DNA of 64,000 nt from Acidobacteriaceae bacterium (GCA_003152695.1 PMAT01000090.1:55048-119047), one strand, 5' to 3'. Counted from the first letter of the stretch, positions 1 through 7,876 are shown. The notes: generated by a model from the sequence alone, not told the origin. Numbers and translations are program-made.

Positions 1-917
1 ACGCTGTGATAGGCGAGCAAGCGCTTCAGATCATGCTCCCCGATCGCGTACAGGACACCCAGCAAGCCGGATACGGCGCCTGCGAACAACACCAGATATC
101 CCCACCAGCTGGGGCCGCTGCCGAGAAAGTCAAAAGCGAAGCGGACAAGACCATAAACTGCGGTTTTCAGCATTACGCCCGACATCAAGGCTGACACCGG
201 ACTGGGCGCGATTGGATGCGCTCTGGGCAGCCACAAATGCAGCGGCACAATTCCGGCCTTGGTTCCAAATCCCGCAAATGCCAGCAAGAAGACCGCGGTG
301 CGCAGCAGCGGCGACATCAAGGCTGCGCTAGCCCGCATCTGTGCGAAATTACTGGCGTGCGGCAGGAACAACAGGAAGGCGCCGATGACCGCTGCCGCGC
401 CGGCATGCATCATGACGAGATAGATAAAAATGTTGTGGCGCCGCTGTTCTGAGTCGCCGTCAATCACGATGAGGCCGGCGGAGAACAGAGTCATCAGTTC
501 CCATCCGAACAGAAACGCAAACGGAGTGGAAGCGGTTACGACCAGAACCATCGACGTCAGGAACAGTGGCAAGAGCACCCACAGCCAGTGCCGGCGTGCT
601 CCGGAATAATGGCGTGGGATGTATGAACTGGAAAACAGGATCACGGGCAGGGAGACCGAGCAAATCAGCAACAGAAAAAACGCGCTGAGCCGATCCATGC
701 TGAGCGCGAACGAGAACGAAGCCACTTGAGAAATATCAACCTGGAACCTTTGCCCACGCCAGAACCCAACCGCTGCAACTGCGGTCCCAACGACTAACGA
801 TCCCATTAGCAGTGCGGCAGGGAGGGCGCGCCCCTTCCTCCACCGATGGGACATCAGAGTCACTATGGGGACCGAGAGCATTGCCACCAGGAACGAATTA
901 AAGGCCAACAGCATCAT
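1..917 (-). CDS. HyfB/NuoL-like proton-translocating membrane subunit (partial)
   Basis: The frame runs off the left edge, so only about 305 N-terminal residues are visible. They form successive hydrophobic segments. Around residues 217-235 is the signature GTKAGIVPLHLWLPRAHP followed by SALMSGVMLKT, typical of the proton-channel subunits of hydrogenase-4, formate hydrogenlyase and the NuoL/MrpA family. The lysine of GTKAG and the following histidine belong to the conserved charged set of the membrane half-channels. Of the family, HyfB/HycC is the closest match by eye. Two ATG codons stand in tandem at 917 and 914 with no strong Shine-Dalgarno before either, so the start is uncertain by one codon. 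An ArsR-type regulator ends 101 bp upstream on the same strand. The other complex genes would lie left of the window. Confidence 0.8.
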   Translation of the reverse strand, partial: MMLLAFNSFLVAMLSVPIVTLMSHRWRKGRALPAALLMGSLVVGTAVAAVGFWRGQRFQVDISQVASFSFALSMDRLSAFFLLLICSVSLPVILFSSSYIPRHYSGARRHWLWVLLPLFLTSMVLVVTASTPFAFLFGWELMTLFSAGLIVIDGDSEQRRHNIFIYLVMMHAGAAAVIGAFLLFLPHASNFAQMRASAALMSPLLRTAVFLLAFAGFGTKAGIVPLHLWLPRAHPIAPSPVSALMSGVMLKTAVYGLVRFAFDFLGSGPSWWGYLVLFAGAVSGLLGVLYAIGEHDLKRLLAYHS

Positions 918-1017
918 CGGGGGAGTCTTCTGTCCGGCTGGCGGTTAGATCGGCACAGGTCAGCATGGAACTCCAAACGCGGCGACTGCTTGCGGTCACC
1001 AGCGACGAACGCGTTGC

Positions 1018-1350
1018 TCACTTCTCCCCCGCCGGGCTGAGTTGAGAAAGGAGATCCCTTATATCTACCAAGTGGTTGTTGAAGACCTGCCGGGCATCGT
1101 CCAGCAAATGAAAGATTGCTCGGTCTGGGACTGAATAATAGACGTTCTGGCCTTCCTTGCGGCCGACTACAATGCTGCTCTTTCGCAAGACTGCAAGTTG
1201 TTGAGAAAGCGTGCTTTGCTCAACTTTAAGACGGGTGCTGAGCTCATTTACTCCGACTTCGCCGGAACGCAGAGCGTCCAGTATTCTGATCCGCATCGGG
1301 TGCGCCAGGGCCTTGAAAAACTCGGCCGTGAATTGTGGTAACTCAGGCAT
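1018..1350 (-). CDS. ArsR-family winged-helix transcriptional regulator
   Basis: This 110-residue protein is a one-domain winged helix of ArsR type. It has LAHPMRIRILDALRSGE (helices 1-2), VNELSTRLKVEQSTLSQQL (the helix-turn-helix, roughly residues 35-55) and a wing ending in NVYYSVPD. It lacks the ELCVCDL-type metal-binding cysteines of classical ArsR/SmtB and contains no cysteine at all, so metal sensing is not supported. It is followed on the same strand by the HyfB-like gene, and such regulators commonly control the operon they head. The start at 1350 lies directly behind an unusually A+T-rich stretch that is the likely promoter-operator. Confidence 0.85.
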   Translation of the reverse strand: MPELPQFTAEFFKALAHPMRIRILDALRSGEVGVNELSTRLKVEQSTLSQQLAVLRKSSIVVGRKEGQNVYYSVPDRAIFHLLDDARQVFNNHLVDIRDLLSQLSPAGEK

Positions 1351-1351
1351 A

Positions 1352-1405
1352 TCTATATGTTGCTATATTTGCATATTGGATGATACTAAATCAATATGAA
1401 TTGCA
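1352..1405 (-). promoter_or_regulatory. A+T-rich promoter/operator region of the ArsR-type gene
   Basis: This stretch just upstream of the regulator is far richer in A and T than its surroundings. It carries repeated ATAT/CATAT elements in near-dyad arrangement (CTATATGTTG next to CTATATTTGCATAT). ArsR proteins usually bind such imperfect A+T dyads over their own promoter. No clean -35/-10 pair could be fixed, so the call rests on composition and position. Confidence 0.35.
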
Positions 1406-1505
1406 TCTGTGCCTCGTCACAATCCTGTCCGGCTTTGAAATCAATAACTTCGCAGGGCAGCCGACAAGCGGGTCTGCTATAACTTTGTTGCCATGTTTGA
1501 CCTCT

Positions 1506-1533
1506 TATGGTCAAAAAACTCATCTTCGCTTCC
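1506..1533 (-). repeat. Terminal direct repeat, copy 1 (decayed IS end)
   Basis: The 28 bp from TATGGTC to GCTTCC recur at 2353-2379 with one fewer A in the A-run. Inside this copy, on the right, a shared CTGGGTGGTC (minus strand, near 1592-1601) is the only other conserved block. That fits a more decayed copy of the same transposase tail and element end seen at 2353-2545. Confidence 0.5.
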
Positions 1534-1729
1534 GTTTTTAAGCAAAAATCGTTGCACCGCTCTTGTGATGCCGGCGGCCGACTTTAGACTGGACCACCCA
1601 GCACGCGAGCCTTTCCGGGCATCCGGGATGCGTATAGAGGCGGACCCGCACATGCCTTCCATTTCGACAGGAAATCCACCGACCTTGAATCGTGCTGCGA
1701 AAAATGGACAAAGAGACGCTTCTCCCCAA

Positions 1730-2338
1730 CTAGGTGGCCGTGTTCCTATTATTGGTCCGTGAGTTTGCAAATCCAATCTTGTTCGTCACAACGCGAAATG
1801 TTTTAAACGCGAGGCGTGCTTTCACGATATGAACGGGGCCGATGTAGCCGCCGATCGCTGCTTCGATTTTGCTTCTTGGAATTTCGCAGAGTGGGCCTAC
1901 TATCACCTCTCGCAATTGGATCTTTTCGTCGAAATCATAGAAGAAAAGACCTGTAGCCTGGTCGCGGGTGTCGAGCCGGAACCAACCCCGCCACTCTTCT
2001 TCATAATTCCAGTCCCGATATTTCGTAAAAAGCAACTTTTGTATTGCGGCTTCTGTTAGCGGAAACCGCAGCGGTGTGCGTGAGGCAACGTATTGAACAG
2101 CCTTAATGCTATTGTCGGGCACATCGAATCCAAGGCAAATGCCACGATGGCGGTCGGCATAATGGCTCCACAGAACAGGGTTGTGCCAGTGCAGGCAAAA
2201 ACAAAGCATCCCATACTTCTCTGCCATCTCAGCCTTCCATTTCCGCAAGTCTCTGCGCAGCTCCTTGTCACCCTGGGCTGTGCACCAAAGCTCAAATGGG
2301 TCGTTCAGTTTGTCGGTAGGTTCGCATGATGAAGCATT
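1730..2338 (-). pseudogene. DUF2971 protein, 5'-truncated
   Basis: The open frame carries the DUF2971 hallmark pieces KLNDPFELW, then VLWSHYADRHRGICLGFD, then YEEEWR. In complete members the NDPFE motif is usually preceded by roughly 40 residues starting with a YHY/YRF-type strand. Here the frame opens only about 12 codons before it, after an in-frame TAG at 2339-2341, with no ATG. The first possible start is the TTG at 2248, which lies inside the domain and would drop NDPFE. The missing end abuts the second repeat copy at 2353, so loss through insertion of a mobile element is likely. DUF2971 proteins have no established biochemical role and are often found in islands. Confidence 0.7.
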
Positions 2339-2352
2339 CTAACGGGTACCCG

Positions 2353-2379
2353 TATGGTCAAAAACTCATCTTCGCTTCC
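2353..2379 (-). repeat. Terminal direct repeat, copy 2 (IS end)
   Basis: This 27-bp sequence matches 1506-1533 in the same orientation. It lies about 30 bp beyond the stop codon of the transposase-like tail at 2409-2545, where the end of an insertion sequence would be expected. After GACCATA the two copies diverge at once, which suggests that the element ends there. Confidence 0.5.
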
Positions 2380-2408
2380 AAGGAAGGGGAGTTTACCCGA
2401 CCGAAGGC

Positions 2409-2545
2409 TCATGCCGCTTCCCGCTCATAGTACTTCAGCAGACCACCCAGTCGTTCCTTGCAACGCCCCATTCCGTTATCCCCGCTCGCCCCTCCATTCG
2501 GCAAGGGGAACAGGAGCCGGTTCTGCTCGGACAAGATAGGAACCT
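2409..2545 (-). mobile_element. Remnant of a transposase/integrase C-terminus
   Basis: An open minus-strand frame ends in GRCKERLGGLLKYYEREAA and a TGA at 2409. The GGL-x-x-x-Y-x-R-x-AA-stop ending resembles the tail of rve-type (DDE integrase core) transposases, which often finish GGLHHxYxRxAA. No catalytic residues remain. It is followed after about 30 bp by the repeated element end. Identification rests on this short tail alone. Confidence 0.4.
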
Positions 2546-2565
2546 TAATCGTCCACCGCCGGGCG

Positions 2566-2718
2566 ATGATAGATCAGCTGTACGTCGCAAAAACTGGGTG
2601 CCAACAAGCTATCGGCTCACTGTTGCGAATAAGCCCCGATCTGCTTGAGCGATACCTCACACACGTTAGAGATAGCGGAATCGAATTGCTTCGCTCCGCG
2701 GGTAACACGTGGCTCTGA
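2566..2718 (+). CDS. Short unidentified frame in the island (doubtful)
   Basis: An ATG opens a 50-codon frame starting MIDQLYVAKTG. It has helix-forming composition and no recognised domain. There is no convincing ribosome-binding site, and the area around it is a graveyard of fragments. It may be chance coding capacity. Listed only because nothing else occupies 2550-2800. Confidence 0.15.
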   Translation: MIDQLYVAKTGCQQAIGSLLRISPDLLERYLTHVRDSGIELLRSAGNTWL

Positions 2719-2810
2719 CTCGCCTTCAGTAACCAATCAAAGCCTTGAGTCTCCCTCATCCAATAGGCCAACGCAACGACCAGTTGTCGAAGCAGCATCA
2801 CAACCCCCAT

Positions 2811-3014
2811 TCAGGCAGTCGGGGCAGACGGTGCCCGATCTAGGATTCGCTTAACCTGTGCGCTGCTCCATGTGCCACCCTTCGATGCTGGGACGCCGCG
2901 CTTGTTCAACTCGCTGGCAATCGCCCTGAGAGTGGTGAACCCGGCCTGCTTGACCTCAGCAATGACGGGCGCGAGGTCTGCCGCACGTTCGTTTGCCTTC
3001 TGGGTTCGGACTGC
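2811..3014 (-). pseudogene. Serine recombinase (Tn3-type resolvase) C-terminal fragment
   Basis: The open frame begins just after an in-frame TGA (3015-3017). It reads KANERAADLAPVIAEV, then TTLRAIASELNKRGVPAS, then GGTWSSAQVKRILDR. This is the DNA-binding C-terminus of serine recombinases and resolvases: an AIAxxLNxRGxxTxxGGxW helix-turn-helix. The catalytic N-terminal domain, with its active serine, is missing. About 67 codons remain of a protein normally near 200. It marks an eroded mobile element. Confidence 0.8.
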
Positions 3015-3166
3015 TCAGCGAATGTCTAGCGAAACCTTGGGCTGAAAACCCAAAGGTCAAATCAGGTACACAGAAGTACACAACTGAGTGTGCTGAGGGT
3101 TCCTGAGGGTACCTGAAGGCTACCGTCCGTGCCTTAGTTTGCTTACGTTTAACATTTCACCGTCAT

Positions 3167-3211
3167 CTCATAACCCAAAGGTCAGTGATTTCAAATCCAT
3201 CCCCGCAACCA
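3167..3211 (+). pseudogene. 3' fragment of a tRNA with CAT anticodon (attachment-site scar)
   Basis: The sequence begins with an anticodon loop CTCATAA. It continues through a variable loop AAGGTC, a T-loop TTCAAAT with a degraded stem, and an acceptor end CCCCGCAACCA. No D-arm or 5' acceptor strand lies upstream, so this is a 3' half only. Integrases commonly leave such fragments when they use the 3' end of a tRNA as attachment site. A 13-bp piece, AACCCAAAGGTCA, recurs at 3047-3059. Confidence 0.6.
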
Positions 3212-3388
3212 ACCCAATCACAGAGGACTTGGAACCTCCGCCCTTCTAGTCCTGCGGTTGACCTGCCGATTCACTGCAGAATAATTCGAACTTGCTGCAA
3301 CGTAATTCAAACATTACTGCAGTTGAATTCCAACAATTCCAGCCACCGCAGGTTCGGACAAGAGCGCATCTCCGTGTAGAATCAAGCC

Positions 3389-3715
3389 ATGGCTTTCCAC
3401 GAATCCAGCAACGACGGCAACTCGCGCAAAGGCAAGTCTCCACCGCCTGACGACACTCGCCAGGAAGCCGCTTATCTCAAGATGCTGGGCGAAGAACAGC
3501 GTCCCGTTCGCATCAAGCTGATGGACGGCGACGCTGTTCGCGGCTGGATCGAGTATTACGACCGCCGCATGGTGCGCTTGACCCGCGAGGGAGCGCCTAA
3601 CCTGTTCATCTTCAAGCACGAGATTGCCTACATCGCGGAAGACAGTGGACGCAAGCCGCGTCCGGAGGGCCCCGCCTCGGCCAGGAATGGCAGCTCGGCC
3701 CGCGGTCCAGAATGA
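3389..3715 (+). CDS. hfq: Hfq-like Sm-fold RNA-binding protein
   Basis: A protein of 108 residues with an Sm-like core at roughly residues 30-85. PVRIKLMDGDAVRGWIEYYD corresponds to Sm motif 1, and NLFIFKHEIAYIAE matches the YKHAI region of Hfq motif 2, including the conserved lysine-histidine pair. The N-terminus and the S/P/R-rich C-terminus look disordered. Hfq proteins form hexameric rings that pair small RNAs with mRNAs. The core is divergent, so it could be another LSm paralogue. The stop overlaps the start of suhB by 4 bp (ATGA), which implies translational coupling. The left flank is the tRNA scar of the island. Confidence 0.75.
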   Translation: MAFHESSNDGNSRKGKSPPPDDTRQEAAYLKMLGEEQRPVRIKLMDGDAVRGWIEYYDRRMVRLTREGAPNLFIFKHEIAYIAEDSGRKPRPEGPASARNGSSARGPE

Positions 3716-4596
3716 CGCACTACCTGCCAGAAGTGGAAGCGATTGCCCGCGAAGCCGGGGCGCTGCTCATGGGCTACTTCGCCGGCCACGTTACCATCGA
3801 GTACAAAGGCGACGTCGATCTGGTGACCGAGGCCGACCGCGCCTCGGAAAAAATGATTGTGGAGCGCTTGCGCTCGCGCTGGCCGGAACACGGCATTGTC
3901 GGCGAAGAGGGCGCCCGCAGCGCTCCCGACGCCGACTATCGCTGGTACATCGATCCCCTCGACGGCACGACTAACTTTGCCCACGGCTTTCCCGTATTCT
4001 GCGTCTCGATTGGGCTGGTGCGCAACGCCACCCCAACAAGCGGAAAATCGGCGCTTGTTGGGGACCCCGGTGAAAAAGACGAGCAACTCGAGGTCGGCGT
4101 ACTTTACGATCCGACCCGCGACGAGATGTTCTCTGCGCAGCGCGGCCAGGGCGCGACCCTGAACGGCAAACCGATCCACGTTTCCCAAACCAAGACGCTG
4201 GCGGAATCAATCCTCGGCACCGGCTTTCCCAGCTACAAGCGGCACAAGAATCCCGACATTCACTTTTATCACCAGATCACGTTGCGCTCGCACGGCTTGC
4301 GGCGCGCCGGATCGGCGGCCCTCGACTTGGCCAACGTCGCCTGCGGGCGCTACGACGGCTTCTGGGAATTCAATCTGAATCCGTGGGACACGGCCGCGGG
4401 CGCGCTTTTGGTCCAAGAAGCCGGCGGACGCGTGACCCGCTTTGACGGTGCGCCGTTTCGCCTCGATAGCCGCGAAGTATTGGCGACGAATGGACTCATC
4501 CATCAGGAGCTAATCACGAACTTTGCGGAAATCTTCGCCGGACGCGGGCTGGAGCCGCTACCGTCGCCGGTGGAGTACGCCAAGTCGCACAGCTAG
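3712..4596 (+). CDS. suhB: Inositol monophosphatase family phosphatase (SuhB-like)
   Basis: The 294-residue protein has the metal-binding motifs of the family: GEEG near residue 65, then WYIDPLDGTTNFAHG near residues 81-95, and WDTAAGALLVQEAGG near 225. These coordinate Mg2+ for hydrolysis of inositol phosphates or related sugar phosphates. In E. coli SuhB also acts in rRNA antitermination. Between LVRN and LEVGVLYDP, where relatives have a tight turn, the protein carries an extra 18 or so residues, encoded around a perfect palindrome (4031-4063). The insert is in frame and probably forms a surface loop. The gene overlaps the Hfq-like gene by 4 bp. Confidence 0.9.
   Translation: MTHYLPEVEAIAREAGALLMGYFAGHVTIEYKGDVDLVTEADRASEKMIVERLRSRWPEHGIVGEEGARSAPDADYRWYIDPLDGTTNFAHGFPVFCVSIGLVRNATPTSGKSALVGDPGEKDEQLEVGVLYDPTRDEMFSAQRGQGATLNGKPIHVSQTKTLAESILGTGFPSYKRHKNPDIHFYHQITLRSHGLRRAGSAALDLANVACGRYDGFWEFNLNPWDTAAGALLVQEAGGRVTRFDGAPFRLDSREVLATNGLIHQELITNFAEIFAGRGLEPLPSPVEYAKSHS
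4031..4063. repeat. Perfect palindrome inserted within suhB
   Basis: CCCCAACAAGCG and CGCTTGTTGGGG form 12-bp perfect arms around a 9-bp loop. The palindrome lies in the part of suhB that encodes the extra loop. Size and form resemble a REP-type unit captured in a coding region. Confidence 0.75.
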
Positions 4597-4777
4597 CTTA
4601 TGCGTGCGTTCTGCTGACAACCATCCTTAATTGAACACTACCGTCCGCGCCCAGGCGCGCTCTCGCTGCGTCCATCGTTTCAGCCGCAGGGACCCGCGTA
4701 ACTATCGAATTTTCGTCTAGTTTCGTCAGCTACTCTCGACTACAATTTCGCCAAGCCTAATACCTAGAGGTGCACTT

Positions 4778-5287
4778 ATGTATCGAGTTGCGATTTGCGC
4801 AATCTTCGTCGCCCTTTGTCTAGCTTCCTTTCCTATCCTGGCGGAGGACAACGCGGGTCCTCACGTATGTGTTGGCGTGCTAGAGGGTGCTGGGGGCCGA
4901 ATCTCCGGTACAGTGGCCCGAGATACCTTAATCAAGTACCTCAACAAGCAGAAGAAGCCGCAGCTTACTGCCGTTCCGCTGGTGTCCTTCCTTCCGAATG
5001 AGGCCTTGACCGAGGCCAAGCAGAAGGCCTGCGAGTACGTGGTCACCACGAATCTGGTGGAGACCCACACCGAGTCAGCTTACCCACCCGGCGTGAACCC
5101 AAACGCAGCTAGCGTCCCTAACTTTTTTGTGACGACCAGCTACAAGTTGAACAAAGTGAGTGACGGGGCCGAGGTCTCGAGCGGTTCTTTCAAGGCGCAG
5201 GACACAGGCTCGATCCAGAATGCTATTGGCTTCACCCTGAACAAGATGGCGGCAAAGGTGGACGGCGCAATCAAGGGCGCGAAATAG
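4778..5287 (+). CDS. Secreted protein of unknown function
   Basis: This 169-residue product starts with a clear signal peptide: a positive start, hydrophobic residues 5-19 and a likely cleavage after ILAED-type small residues near position 22. The mature part has two cysteines (near residues 31 and 88) that could form a disulfide. It contains a VARDTLIKYLNKQ helix and a beta-rich C-terminal half (FFVTTSYKLNKVSDGAEVSSGSF). No family could be named. The pattern of a short repeated beta unit resembles periplasmic proteins that compute stress-type outputs, but no role is supported. A plausible ribosome-binding site (AGAGGTG) precedes the ATG. It stands alone between suhB and the aconitase-type gene. 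Confidence 0.75.
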   Translation: MYRVAICAIFVALCLASFPILAEDNAGPHVCVGVLEGAGGRISGTVARDTLIKYLNKQKKPQLTAVPLVSFLPNEALTEAKQKACEYVVTTNLVETHTESAYPPGVNPNAASVPNFFVTTSYKLNKVSDGAEVSSGSFKAQDTGSIQNAIGFTLNKMAAKVDGAIKGAK

Positions 5288-5405
5288 CCGGTCGCTGGGC
5301 GTCAGACCGATTCGAGATGTGCTGGCGGTTTTGGGCCCCGTGCATCGTCTCGAACGAAAGTTCGGGGTTGCGTTCGGGCCGCTGTTTCTGCGGTAAAATC
5401 ACTCG

Positions 5406-7442
5406 GTGAACAACTCGCTGTTGAACCGCACCGTTGCCAAGCGCCCCGACATGGTCCGTCTCCAGGGCCGCATTCTGTTCCTTACCGAAGATCCCGAGCT
5501 CATCAAGCGCCAGCTTGCTGGCGAAGACCTCCCCTGGGACACGCAACATCCCGAGCGCAATCCCAAGTTGCGCGACGACATCTCCACCGACGAAATTACG
5601 CCGGCGCACATCTGCTTTTTCTTCGACGAGACGCTGGGCGAATTTCCCTACACCGGCCTGAAGTGCGGCAATGAAACGCCGATCAAGCGCGGGGATGTGA
5701 AGCGCAGCGGCTTCGTGTGTGCGGTGAGCGGCAAGCGGCGCGGTAAAGGATCGAGCCGCGAACAATCGCCCTACGCCGAGATGTCGGCCGGCATCAAGCT
5801 GGTGATCGCGGAAAACATTGAGCGCATCTACAAGCAGAATTGCCAAAACCTGGGTGTGCTGACCTCGACCGAGTTTGGATTGATCGACAAGATCCGCCGG
5901 GGCGAAGAAATTCCGCTGACGGAGTTTACCCGGGGCGAAGACGAGATCACTCGCCAGGTGATCGAGTACGGCGGCCTGTTTCCGTTCAACGTCGCCCGCT
6001 TGCAGGGCAAGGTATTTCTGCCGCCGATCCAGACTAAGCCGCGCCCCATGACCATCGCGGAGAAAATTTTCGCGCGCCACATGGTGCACGGCGCCAATCA
6101 GGTTGGAGTCGAGGCGGTAAAGCCCGGCGACACTGGATTCGCGCGCACTGATCTGCGCTTCAGTCACGAATACGTCACGCCCATGGCGGCCATTTTCTTC
6201 GAGCACTTTCTGGGCAAGGACGCGCCGGTCACCGACGCCGGCACCATCCTGTTCTTCCGCGATCACCTGACTTTCCTTGATGAAGTGCTGTCGGAAGAAA
6301 AGCGCAAGATGGGACTGCTGGACCTGGCGACCCAGTTGAAGCTAAAGCAGGAAGACTTCGCCAAATCGCGCGGCATCAAGCTGCACGGCGAGTTGCGCGA
6401 TCGCAAAGGCTCGGAAGGCATCTGCCATTCCATCGTGACCGAGAGCTATGCGCTGCCCGGGCAGCTCAATGTCGGCTCCGATTCACACACGCCGCACGTT
6501 GGCGCAATGGGCTGCGTGGCCTTCGGCATCGGCACTACCGATGTTTTCAATTCCTGGTTCACCAAAGACGTGCGCGTGAAAGTTCCGGAGTCGGTGAAGG
6601 TGGTCATTCGCGGCAAGAAGCGCGAGAACGTCACCGCCAAAGATTTCATCCTGAAGCTGCTCTCCCTGGAGCACATCCGACACGGGCATGCCTTGGCGAA
6701 GGTCATCGAGTATTCCGGTGAGGCCATCGAGGCCCTGGGCGTGGACGAACGCGCCACCATGACCAACATGGCGGCGGAGATCGGCGGATTTACCGGCATC
6801 GTGGCGCCCGATCAGAAGGTGGTTGACTTCCTGATGGAACGGCGCGGCATGAGCGAGAACGAAGCTGCAACGCTGATTGAAGACCTGTACAGCGATCCCG
6901 ACGCGCACTACGCGCATGTGATCGAACTCGACGCCGCGGAAATCTATCCCATGGTGGCGACCCCTGGCGATCCCGGCAACGGCAAGTTCGTGCGCGAACT
7001 GAATACGCCGGTCCCGGTGGAGATCGCCTACGGGGGCACCTGCACCGCCGGCAAGAACGAAGACATGGACATGTACGCGCGCGTGCTCAGCGATGCCTTG
7101 AAGCAAGGCAAGAGGGTGGCACAGAACTGCAAGTTCTATCTCCAGTTTGGATCGCAGGAGACGCGCGAATACTGCGTGCGTAAGGGCTACCTCGACGTCT
7201 TCAGCAGGGCCGGCGCGCAGGTGATTGAGCCCAGTTGCGGGGCCTGCATCAACGCCGGACCGGGTGTCTCCACGCGTCCCGACCAGGTGGTCATCAGTGC
7301 ACAGAACCGAAACTTCCCCGGGCGCAGCGGTCCGGGGCAAATGTATCTGGCGAGCCCATTGACCGTGGCGGCCAGCGCCATCGCCGGCTACATCGTCGAG
7401 TACGAACCGGCCAGCGCGCGCGAACCCGCACACGCGGCGTGA
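5406..7442 (+). CDS. Aconitase-superfamily hydratase, swivel domain first
   Basis: The 678-residue enzyme starts with the small swivel domain: DDISTDEITPAH near residue 57 and GKGSSREQSPYAE near residue 112. It is followed by the large Fe-S domain: GSDSHTPH near 358, GGTCTAGKNEDM near 546 and PSCGACINAGPG near 606. The three cysteines fit a [4Fe-4S] dehydratase cluster. This order matches AcnB without its HEAT-like domain and is the reverse of AcnA. It could be a citrate/isocitrate hydratase or act on a related substrate such as isopropylmalate; sequence alone does not decide. The frame opens with GTG at 5406, but ATG 5451 (MVRLQGRILF) is closer to where relatives begin. A strong hairpin follows at 7483. 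Confidence 0.8.
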   Translation: MNNSLLNRTVAKRPDMVRLQGRILFLTEDPELIKRQLAGEDLPWDTQHPERNPKLRDDISTDEITPAHICFFFDETLGEFPYTGLKCGNETPIKRGDVKRSGFVCAVSGKRRGKGSSREQSPYAEMSAGIKLVIAENIERIYKQNCQNLGVLTSTEFGLIDKIRRGEEIPLTEFTRGEDEITRQVIEYGGLFPFNVARLQGKVFLPPIQTKPRPMTIAEKIFARHMVHGANQVGVEAVKPGDTGFARTDLRFSHEYVTPMAAIFFEHFLGKDAPVTDAGTILFFRDHLTFLDEVLSEEKRKMGLLDLATQLKLKQEDFAKSRGIKLHGELRDRKGSEGICHSIVTESYALPGQLNVGSDSHTPHVGAMGCVAFGIGTTDVFNSWFTKDVRVKVPESVKVVIRGKKRENVTAKDFILKLLSLEHIRHGHALAKVIEYSGEAIEALGVDERATMTNMAAEIGGFTGIVAPDQKVVDFLMERRGMSENEAATLIEDLYSDPDAHYAHVIELDAAEIYPMVATPGDPGNGKFVRELNTPVPVEIAYGGTCTAGKNEDMDMYARVLSDALKQGKRVAQNCKFYLQFGSQETREYCVRKGYLDVFSRAGAQVIEPSCGACINAGPGVSTRPDQVVISAQNRNFPGRSGPGQMYLASPLTVAASAIAGYIVEYEPASAREPAHAA

Positions 7443-7482
7443 GCACCAGTAAGAATTTCCTTCGTACCCGGATCAGGATAAG

Positions 7483-7515
7483 CGGTAGTGTCTGAAAACT
7501 TTTCAGGCACTACCG
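7483..7515. repeat. Long near-perfect hairpin after the aconitase gene
   Basis: CGGTAGTGTCTGAAAA and TTTTCAGGCACTACCG form a 16-bp stem with one G-T pair and almost no loop. No T-run follows, so it is not a standard terminator. It may still protect the 3' end of the upstream mRNA or be a small palindromic repeat. Confidence 0.6.
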
Positions 7516-7615
7516 GATAAGCTGAATGCCACACAACTGCGGTTTTTGATACTATCGTAATTATTACTCCGGTCTGATTTACTCCATTCGAGAGGGTTTA
7601 GGGAGACACCGTTTT

Positions 7616-7876
7616 ATGGCTTATGTAATCGCGGAACCTTGCATCAACACCAAAGACACGGCCTGCGTCGATGCCTGTCCGGTGGACTGCATCCACCCCA
7701 AGAAGGACAGCGACAAGTTCCCGACCGAAGAGATGTTGTACATCGATCCGGTCGAATGCATTGATTGTGGCGCCTGCGTGCCGGTGTGCCCGGTTTCGGC
7801 GATTTTCGCGCTCGACGATCTGCCCGAGAAGTGGAAAGAGTACACCGAGCGCAACGCCAAATATTTCGGGCGTTAG
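7616..7876 (+). CDS. Two-cluster ferredoxin (7Fe/8Fe type)
   Basis: A ferredoxin of 86 residues. Cysteines sit at 9, 17, 21 and 25 (the last in CPVDCIH), and the second set CIDCGACVPVCP lies at 48-58. The spacing of the first group (C-x7-C-x3-C-P) is typical of a [3Fe-4S]/[4Fe-4S] FdxA-like protein, and the second group is a classical [4Fe-4S] motif. It carries electrons in the cytoplasm; the partner is not evident here. It is shorter than FdxA proteins with the C-terminal helix extension (about 105). A terminator follows within 20 bp, so it is probably monocistronic. Confidence 0.9.
   Translation: MAYVIAEPCINTKDTACVDACPVDCIHPKKDSDKFPTEEMLYIDPVECIDCGACVPVCPVSAIFALDDLPEKWKEYTERNAKYFGR

Noticed and set aside
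7483-7515. Rho-independent terminator after the aconitase gene.
   Set aside because: The hairpin is strong but no T-run follows on either strand, so it was kept as a palindrome only.
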